Assembly (NCBI RefSeq): GCF_003008595.1
Contig: NZ_CP027669.1
Span: 3,596,001 to 3,660,000 of the forward strand
Origin: Simplicispira suum
Lineage (GTDB): Bacteria > Pseudomonadota > Gammaproteobacteria > Burkholderiales > Burkholderiaceae_C
DNA length: 64,000 bases
Direction of reading: 5' to 3'
In this document: in pieces, positions 58,262 through 64,000 of the stretch
Layout of the letters: each line of letters begins with the position of its first letter
Position numbering within the stretch: the stretch's first letter is position 1
Notes under the pieces: generated by a model
What the model saw: only the letters and a program-made list of their open reading frames with translations
Told to the model about the DNA's origin: nothing
Databases searched by the model: none
Translations under genes and position numbers: made by a program

Positions 58262-61200
58262 ATGTGGTTCACCAAAGTCAGCCTTCGCAACCCCGTGTTC
58301 GCCACGATGGTGATGCTCGCCTTCGTCGTACTGGGGGTTTTTTCCTACCAACGGCTCAAGGTCGACCAGTTCCCAGATATCGATTTTCCTGTGGTGGTGG
58401 TGACGGCCGAATACCCCGGCGCCTCGCCAGAAATTGTAGAGAGCGAAGTCACCAAGAAAATTGAAGAAGCGGTCAATTCGGTGGCGGGCATCAACGCCCT
58501 GACTTCGCGCAGCTACGAAGGCAGCGCGGTGGTCATCATCGAGTTTCAGCTGCATATTGACGGACGCAAGGCGGCCGAAGACGTGCGCGAGAAGGTGGCC
58601 ATCGTGCGCCCGCTGCTGCGCGACGAGGTCAAAGAACCGCGGGTACTGCGCTTTGACCCGGCCAGCCGGGCCGTCTGGTCTCTGGCCGTGCTGCCTGAGG
58701 CCGGCGCGGAACGGCCACTGTCACCGCTGGCACTGACCACCTGGGCCGACCAGATCTTGAGGAAGCGCCTGGAGAACGTGCGCGGCGTGGGCGCGGTCAA
58801 TTTGGTGGGCGCAACGCGGCGCGAGATCAACATCTACCTGCAGCCCGAGGCGCTGGAGGCCTTCGGCATCACGCCTGAGCAGGTGGTGAATGCGGTGCGC
58901 AGCGAAAACCAGGACCTGCCTCTGGGCGCCATCCGCTCGCTGAACCAGGAGCGCGTGGTGCAGATCGACGCGCGCATGAAGCGGCCCGAAGATTTCGGCC
59001 GCATCATCGTCGCCCGAAAAGGATCGGGAGCCGCTGGTCAAGCCAGCGGGGGCGCACCTGTGCGCATCGAGCAGCTCGCGCGGGTCGAAGACGGTGCCGA
59101 GGAGGTCGAGAGCCTGGCGCTCTACAACGGCCAGCGCACGCTGCTGCTGTCGGTACAGAAGGCCCAGGGCGAGAACACCATCGAGGTGGTCGACGGCTTG
59201 AACGCGGCCGTGGCCGCGCTGCGTGCCGAACTTCCCCCTGGGGTGCGACTGGAGACCATTGGCGACACCGCGCGCCCCATCCGCGTGGCGGTGGAAAACG
59301 TACGCGAAACCTTGATTGAAGGCGCTGCGCTGACGGTGCTGATCGTCTTTTTGTTCCTCAACTCCTGGCGTTCGACGGTCATTACCGGCCTGACGCTGCC
59401 GATTTCCATCATCGGCACTTTTTTGTTCATGTACTGGTTTGGCTTCACCATCAACATGATCACGCTGATGGCACTCAGCCTGTGTGTGGGTCTCTTGATT
59501 GACGACGCCATCGTGGTGCGCGAGAACATCGTGCGCCACGTACAAATGGGCAAGAGCAGCTACCAGGCGGCCATGGAGGGCACGCAGGAAATCGGCCTGG
59601 CGGTGCTGGCGACGACGCTCTCTATCGTTGCGGTGTTCCTGCCGATTGGCTTCATGGGCGGCATCATCGGCAAGTTCTTTCACGAGTTCGGCATCACCAT
59701 CGTCGCGGCGGTGCTGATTTCGATGTTTGTCAGCTTCACGCTCGACCCCATGCTGTCCTCCATCTGGGAAGACCCCAGCATTCACGCCCACGGCAAGCGC
59801 GTGGAAGACCGCAGCTGGTACGGCCGCACCATTGGCCGGGTGACGGGCTGGTTCGACAACGCTACCGAAAGCCTGGCGCAGGGTTACCAGAAGGTGCTGG
59901 CCTGGTCGCTGGTGCACAAGCTGAAAACCCTGGCGCTGGCCCTGGGCATTTTTGTGCTGAGCATCTTCATGGTGCCGCTTTTGGGTACCGAGTTCGTTCC
60001 CGCAGCCGATTTTTCCGAAACCACGATCAATTTCTACACGCCTGTCGGCTCCTCCCTGGAGGCCACCGAGGCCAAGGCGCGCCAGGTGGAAGCCGTGGTG
60101 CGCGAGTTTCCTGAGGTCCGCTACACGCTGGCCACGCTCAATACGGGCAGTGCGCAAGGCAAGATTTACGGTGGCATTTATGTGCGCCTGACGGACCGAA
60201 AAGACCGCGAACGCGACGTGACCGTCATGTCCGCCCTGCTGCGTGAGCGCCTGCAGCAGATTGCCGGCATCACCGTCACGCACGTCGGCTTGCTGGACCC
60301 CGTCGGCGGACAAAAGCAAATCGAGTTCTCGTTGCAAGGGCAGGATTTGCAGGAGTTGGAGCGCCTCACCCGCCAGGTTACGGCGCGGCTCAAGGACGTG
60401 CCTGGACTGGTCGATCTTGATTCCAGCCTGAAGGCAGAAAAACCGGTGATTGCGGTGGACCTGCGGCGCGACGCGGCGTCCGATCTGGGCCTCTCGGTCG
60501 GTTCGGTGGCGTCAAGCTTGCGCACCCTGATTGCCGGCCAGACGGTGGGCAACTGGCGCGCGCCCAACGACGAGACCTACGACGTGAATGTGCGCCTGGC
60601 ACCCGAGGCGCGCGCCACGCCGGCGCAGATCGAGCGCCTGCCCTTTACCCTGGCGGCCGCCGATGGCGGCACGCGCACGGTTCGGCTCGGCCAGGTGGCG
60701 CAGGTGCGCGAATCCACCGGCCCCAACCAGATCAACCGGCGCGACATGACGCGCGAAGTGGCCATCAGCGCCAACGTCTACCACCGGTCCACCGGCGAAG
60801 TCTCGGCCGACATCCGCAAGGTGCTGGACGGCATCACCTTTCCGCCGGGCTACCGCTACCAGTTTGGCGGCTCCACCAAAAACATGGCCGAGGCCTTTGG
60901 CTACGCCATCTCCGCGCTGCTGCTGGCCATCGTGTTCATCTACATGATTCTGGCCAGCCAGTTCAAAAGCTTTCTGCAGCCCCTGGCACTGATGACGGCG
61001 TTGCCACTGACGCTCATTGGTGTGGTCCTGGCGCTGCTGATCTTTGGCTCGGCGCTCTCCATGTTCTCCATCATCGGCATCGTCATGCTGATGGGACTGG
61101 TCACCAAAAACGCCATCTTGCTGGTGGACTTTGCCATTCGCTCGCGCGAGGAGCATGTGGGCGAGGATGGCACGCTGCAGGCCGGTCTGCCGCGCGCCGA

Positions 61201-61453
61201 GGCGCTGCTGCTGGCCGCACGCGTACGGCTGCGCCCTATTCTGATGACCACGCTGGCCATGATCTTCGGCATGCTGCCACTGGCCTTTGCCATGAGCGAA
61301 GGCTCGGAGCAGCGCGCCCCCATGGGCCAGGCCGTGATCGGCGGCGTCATCACCTCGTCGTTGCTGACTCTGGTGGTGGTGCCTGTCGTGTACTGCTACA
61401 TGGATGACCTGGCGGTCTGGCTGCGGCGCAAGTGGCGCGGGGCCAGCGCCTAA
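58262..61453 (+). CDS. RND efflux pump, AcrB/MdtB-type
   Basis: This 1063-residue protein has the usual 12-helix RND layout with two periplasmic loops. It starts [20 protein letters not shown]. The proton-relay pair occurs in [14 protein letters not shown] (helix 4) and the helix-10 Lys is present ([16 protein letters not shown]). The type resembles hydrophobe/amphiphile exporters rather than CusA (no Met cluster noted). Its TolC-family partner is encoded 1.2 kb downstream. Confidence 0.93.
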   Translation: MWFTKVSLRNPVFATMVMLAFVVLGVFSYQRLKVDQFPDIDFPVVVVTAEYPGASPEIVESEVTKKIEEAVNSVAGINALTSRSYEGSAVVIIEFQLHIDGRKAAEDVREKVAIVRPLLRDEVKEPRVLRFDPASRAVWSLAVLPEAGAERPLSPLALTTWADQILRKRLENVRGVGAVNLVGATRREINIYLQPEALEAFGITPEQVVNAVRSENQDLPLGAIRSLNQERVVQIDARMKRPEDFGRIIVARKGSGAAGQASGGAPVRIEQLARVEDGAEEVESLALYNGQRTLLLSVQKAQGENTIEVVDGLNAAVAALRAELPPGVRLETIGDTARPIRVAVENVRETLIEGAALTVLIVFLFLNSWRSTVITGLTLPISIIGTFLFMYWFGFTINMITLMALSLCVGLLIDDAIVVRENIVRHVQMGKSSYQAAMEGTQEIGLAVLATTLSIVAVFLPIGFMGGIIGKFFHEFGITIVAAVLISMFVSFTLDPMLSSIWEDPSIHAHGKRVEDRSWYGRTIGRVTGWFDNATESLAQGYQKVLAWSLVHKLKTLALALGIFVLSIFMVPLLGTEFVPAADFSETTINFYTPVGSSLEATEAKARQVEAVVREFPEVRYTLATLNTGSAQGKIYGGIYVRLTDRKDRERDVTVMSALLRERLQQIAGITVTHVGLLDPVGGQKQIEFSLQGQDLQELERLTRQVTARLKDVPGLVDLDSSLKAEKPVIAVDLRRDAASDLGLSVGSVASSLRTLIAGQTVGNWRAPNDETYDVNVRLAPEARATPAQIERLPFTLAAADGGTRTVRLGQVAQVRESTGPNQINRRDMTREVAISANVYHRSTGEVSADIRKVLDGITFPPGYRYQFGGSTKNMAEAFGYAISALLLAIVFIYMILASQFKSFLQPLALMTALPLTLIGVVLALLIFGSALSMFSIIGIVMLMGLVTKNAILLVDFAIRSREEHVGEDGTLQAGLPRAEALLLAARVRLRPILMTTLAMIFGMLPLAFAMSEGSEQRAPMGQAVIGGVITSSLLTLVVVPVVYCYMDDLAVWLRRKWRGASA

Positions 61454-61507
61454 AATCAAGGGTTTGCCCTGAATGTCCTTTTTTGCTCTTCCCTTCGGAG
61501 ACACACC

Positions 61508-62215
61508 ATGAACTTTCCCCTGAACTCGTCTGCCGACAAATCCGACGCGCTGGAGCAGGCGCGCTACAACATGATCGAGCAGCAAATTCGCGTCTGGAAC
61601 GTCTACGACGGCCAGACGCTGGATGTGCTGGGACGCGTTCGCCGCGAAGAGTTCGTGCCGCTGGCCTACCGCAGCCTCGCCTTCATGGATTTTGAGATTC
61701 CGTTGCGCGGCAACGCCGAAGAGGCCATGCGCAAGGGCGAGTGCATGCTGGCACCCAAGGTAGAGGCGCGCTTGCTGCAAGACTTGCAGCTTGGGCCCAA
61801 CGACCGCGTGCTCGAAATCGGTGCTGGATCGGGCTACATGGCCGCCTTGCTGGCACAAATGGCAGATCAGGTGGTGAGCCTGGAGATCGAACCCGAACTG
61901 GCCGCCATGGCGCAAGAAAATTTGCAGCGCGCTGGTGTGCGCAATGCTTCGGTGCGCGTGGGCGATGGGTCGGGTCCGATTCCCGACGGCCCGTTTGACG
62001 CCATTTTGCTCAGCGGCTCCGTCGCATCCGTGCCGCAGGAACTGCTCGCGCTGCTGCGCGACGGCGGGCGCCTGGCCGCCATCGTCGGCGAAGACCCCAT
62101 GATGCGCATGACGCTGGTGCGCCGCTTTGGCGAGCGCTTTGAGACCACCCTGCCCTGGGACACGATGGCACCGCGTCTGCGCAACTTCCCCGAGCCTTCG
62201 GGCTTTCGCTTCTAA
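61508..62215 (+). CDS. pcm: Protein-L-isoaspartate O-methyltransferase family protein
   Basis: This 235-residue SAM methyltransferase has VLEIGAGSGYMAALLAQMAD, ARYNMIEQQIRVWNVYDGQT at the N-terminus and PDGPFDAILLSGSVASVPQE. The N-terminal part is the type seen in proteins next to TolC in betaproteobacteria. It may repair isoaspartate or act on another substrate. AGACACACC precedes the ATG after an A/T-rich leader. Confidence 0.88.
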   Translation: MNFPLNSSADKSDALEQARYNMIEQQIRVWNVYDGQTLDVLGRVRREEFVPLAYRSLAFMDFEIPLRGNAEEAMRKGECMLAPKVEARLLQDLQLGPNDRVLEIGAGSGYMAALLAQMADQVVSLEIEPELAAMAQENLQRAGVRNASVRVGDGSGPIPDGPFDAILLSGSVASVPQELLALLRDGGRLAAIVGEDPMMRMTLVRRFGERFETTLPWDTMAPRLRNFPEPSGFRF

Positions 62216-62223
62216 GCGCTGCG

Positions 62224-62565
62224 ATGGTCGATCAGGTTCGTCCCAGCGCCTTGGCGGCGTGGTTTGCGGCCGAGGGCGCAGACGCTGCGCCCCTGGTGCT
62301 CGATGTGCGCGAGCCCTGGGAGGTGGCGCTGGCCAGCATCCAGGCAGCCGGTTTTGAATTGCGTGCCATTCCCATGGCCAGTGTGCCCGCGCAACTGGCG
62401 GCACTGGACCCGGATCAGCCTGTCGCCTGCCTGTGCCACCACGGTGCGCGCAGCCAGAACGTGGCGCTGTTTTTGGAACGCAACGGCTTTGCTCACGTCG
62501 CCAATATTGCGGGCGGTATCAACGCCTGGTCGGGCGAATGCGACCCGGCGGTGCCGCGCTACTGA
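62224..62565 (+). CDS. Rhodanese-like sulfurtransferase (single domain)
   Basis: This 113-residue single-domain rhodanese has APLVLDVREPWEVALASIQA and catalytic Cys71 in the loop CHHGARSQNVA, ending HVANIAGGINAWSGECDPAV. It transfers sulfane sulfur in the cytosol. It sits 8 bp after pcm, so both are probably cotranscribed with tolC. Confidence 0.9.
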   Translation: MVDQVRPSALAAWFAAEGADAAPLVLDVREPWEVALASIQAAGFELRAIPMASVPAQLAALDPDQPVACLCHHGARSQNVALFLERNGFAHVANIAGGINAWSGECDPAVPRY

Positions 62566-62617
62566 AGCCCATTGTTCGGTTTTCTCTTTTTCGAACCGCT
62601 CTTCTCGAAAGAACTTC

Positions 62618-63952
62618 ATGCATCCGATCCGGCTCGTCTCCCTGTCCCTGGCTCTGGCAGCCGCGTTTGCGGCGCCCGCTCGTGCGCAAAGCCTGCTGGA
62701 GCTGGTGCAGTCGGCCAGCGAGATCGATTCGAGCTGGCAATCGGCCCGCGCCCAGCTCGACGCCGCCGAGGGCCGCGCCGGCCAGGCGCGCGCCGGCCTG
62801 CTGCCCAGCGCGGGCTTGTCGGCGGGTTGGTCGGTGGCCGATACCGAGGTGTCACGCCCGCCGGTCGGCGCGCACCCAGTCACGCAGAACCTGGCCATCA
62901 GCGCTTCGCAGCCCTTGTTTCGTCCCGCCAATGCCATTGCCAACCAGCAGGGCAAGCGAGGCGTGGACCTGGCGCGCGTACAACTCGAAGGCGCCACGCA
63001 GGATTTGCTGGTGCGCGTGAGTCAGGCCTATTTCGACGTGCTCGCCGCGCAGGACACGCTCGCTTCCGTGCAGGCGCAAAAGGCCGCTGTGGGCGAGCAA
63101 CTGGCTGCCGCCAAGCGCAATTTTGAAGTCGGCACTTCGACCATCACCGATTCGCGCGAGGCGCAAGCACGCTTTGACCTGGTGCGCGCGCAGGAGATTG
63201 CCGCCGAGAACGATCTGCGCGTCAAGCGCCTGGCGCTGGAGCAGGTCACCGGCCGCCCCAACGCCGAACCTGTGCCGCTGGCCCAGCCCGCGCGCCTGCC
63301 CGAACCCACACCCGAAAGCGTCATTGCCTGGGTTCAGACCGCGCAAAGCGAGCAGCCGCAGGTGCGCGCCGCCGCCATCGCCCTTGACGTGGCCCGGCTG
63401 GAGACCCAAAAAGCCGAGACCGGCCATCTGCCCACGGTGGACCTGCAAGCCGGCTACAGCGTCGCCCACTACCCGCGTGGCACGGTGACAGCGCCTCGCG
63501 TGAATTCGCGCACCACCAACGCCAGCGTGGGTGTGGCACTCAACCTGCCGTTGTTTGCCGGCTTTGCCGTTCAGAACCGCGTGCGCGAAACCCTGGCGCT
63601 CGAAGAAAAGGCGCGGGCCGATCTGGAAACCACACGCCGCGCCATTGCCCAGAGCACCCGCGCCGCCTACTTCGGCCTGGAATCGGGCCGTGGTCAGGTC
63701 GCAGCCCTGGAAGCCGCCGAACGCTCCAGCAAGAGCGCGCTCGAAGCCAACCAGCTGGGTTACCAGGTGGGCGTGCGCATCAACATCGACGTACTCAACG
63801 CCCAGAGCCAGCTCTACCAGACCCAGCGCGACCTGGCCCAGGCGCGCTACAACGTGCTTCTGGGCACGCTCAAGCTGCGCCAGGCGGCGGGCACGCTGGA
63901 CCTGGATTCCGTGCGGGCCATTGATCAACTTTTGACAAAAAAAGCCCCTTAG
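62618..63952 (+). CDS. tolC: TolC family outer membrane efflux protein
   Basis: This 444-residue protein has a signal peptide (MHPIRLVSLSLALAAAFAAP, cleaved after ARA). Two TolC repeats are seen: SWQSARAQLDAAEGRAGQAR with ISASQPLFRPANAIANQQG, and VRAAAIALDVARLETQKAET with VALNLPLFAGFAVQNRVRET. It forms a trimeric channel and may serve both the RND pump upstream and the MacB-like exporter. Confidence 0.92.
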   Translation: MHPIRLVSLSLALAAAFAAPARAQSLLELVQSASEIDSSWQSARAQLDAAEGRAGQARAGLLPSAGLSAGWSVADTEVSRPPVGAHPVTQNLAISASQPLFRPANAIANQQGKRGVDLARVQLEGATQDLLVRVSQAYFDVLAAQDTLASVQAQKAAVGEQLAAAKRNFEVGTSTITDSREAQARFDLVRAQEIAAENDLRVKRLALEQVTGRPNAEPVPLAQPARLPEPTPESVIAWVQTAQSEQPQVRAAAIALDVARLETQKAETGHLPTVDLQAGYSVAHYPRGTVTAPRVNSRTTNASVGVALNLPLFAGFAVQNRVRETLALEEKARADLETTRRAIAQSTRAAYFGLESGRGQVAALEAAERSSKSALEANQLGYQVGVRINIDVLNAQSQLYQTQRDLAQARYNVLLGTLKLRQAAGTLDLDSVRAIDQLLTKKAP

Positions 63953-63954
63953 CG

Positions 63955-64000
63955 CAATACCAGCAAGCGCAGGAAGCTATATTTTTAATAGCAACCTGCC
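63955..64000 (-). repeat. Interspersed repeat, copy 6 (partial at the window edge)
   Basis: On the minus strand it reads TTGCTATTAAAAATATAGCT then TCCTGCGCTTGCTGG, the TAGCT / AGCGC half of the repeat family. It runs to the edge of the window. Confidence 0.5.

Overview
The window reads as chromosomal DNA of a GC-rich betaproteobacterium, most likely a member of the Comamonadaceae (Acidovorax / Rhodoferax / Simplicispira-like). The gene families and tight ATGA-type overlaps fit this. So does a short interspersed repeat (TTTGATAGCT ... AGCGCT(A/G)GAGGCC) that I associate with that family and that occurs at least six times between genes. No tRNA, rRNA or CRISPR was seen.

Left flank (1-21.5 kb). 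An ArsR-type regulator is divergent from a DUF2892/OsmC operon. Then come methylthioadenosine phosphorylase, an ECF sigma/zinc-finger anti-sigma pair, an OsmF-type (YehZYXW-like) quaternary-amine ABC importer, glutathione reductase, and a Cys-rich mini-lipoprotein. A long plus-strand operon-like run follows (11.2-21.5 kb): FAD oxidoreductase, ArsS-type radical SAM protein, TVP38-reductase fusion, two glycosyltransferase-like proteins of the families linked to arsenosugar synthesis, DUF3047, PhnD/PhnE/PhnC-type importer and a divergent metallophosphoesterase-like protein.

Provirus (about 21.575-32.957 kb, 11.4 kb). This is the outstanding element: an integrated tailless, membrane-containing icosahedral phage related to corticovirus PM2. 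A minus-strand array of about 25 mostly small genes encodes a two-tyrosine HUH rolling-circle initiator, a zinc-ribbon protein, an FtsK/HerA-type packaging ATPase, a P2-like (double jelly-roll) major capsid protein, many one-helix membrane proteins, a membrane-anchored lytic transglycosylase, a spike-like gene with an AT-rich 3' half, a holin-like protein and a 20-residue polybasic peptide. Three plus-strand genes at the two ends are regulators and a membrane protein. There is no integrase gene. The left junction carries a near-perfect XerD half of a dif site and the right junction shares its TATACATCGT core. Joining the ends in silico fuses the right-end regulator ORF in frame across the junction into a 167-residue protein whose stop overlaps the start of the left-end regulator. 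The provirus therefore appears to use host XerCD, and integration splits its own regulatory operon.

Right flank (33-64 kb). A TetR-controlled acyl-CoA/flavoprotein catabolic cluster (AidB-like, HpaB-family, acyl-CoA dehydrogenase, SDR) is followed by GloA, ChaC, a tandem SpoIIAA-like protein and SodC. Next is a TetR-controlled MacB-like ABC exporter with its adaptor. Then come a MobA-like transferase, PdxH, an SDR, an AEC transporter, a PAS-GGDEF protein, a patatin-like lipoprotein, a HigBA-like toxin-antitoxin pair, MsrA and an FmdE-domain protein. The window ends with a TetR/RND efflux system followed by Pcm, a rhodanese and a TolC-family outer membrane factor. Three TetR genes each have a clear palindromic operator just upstream.
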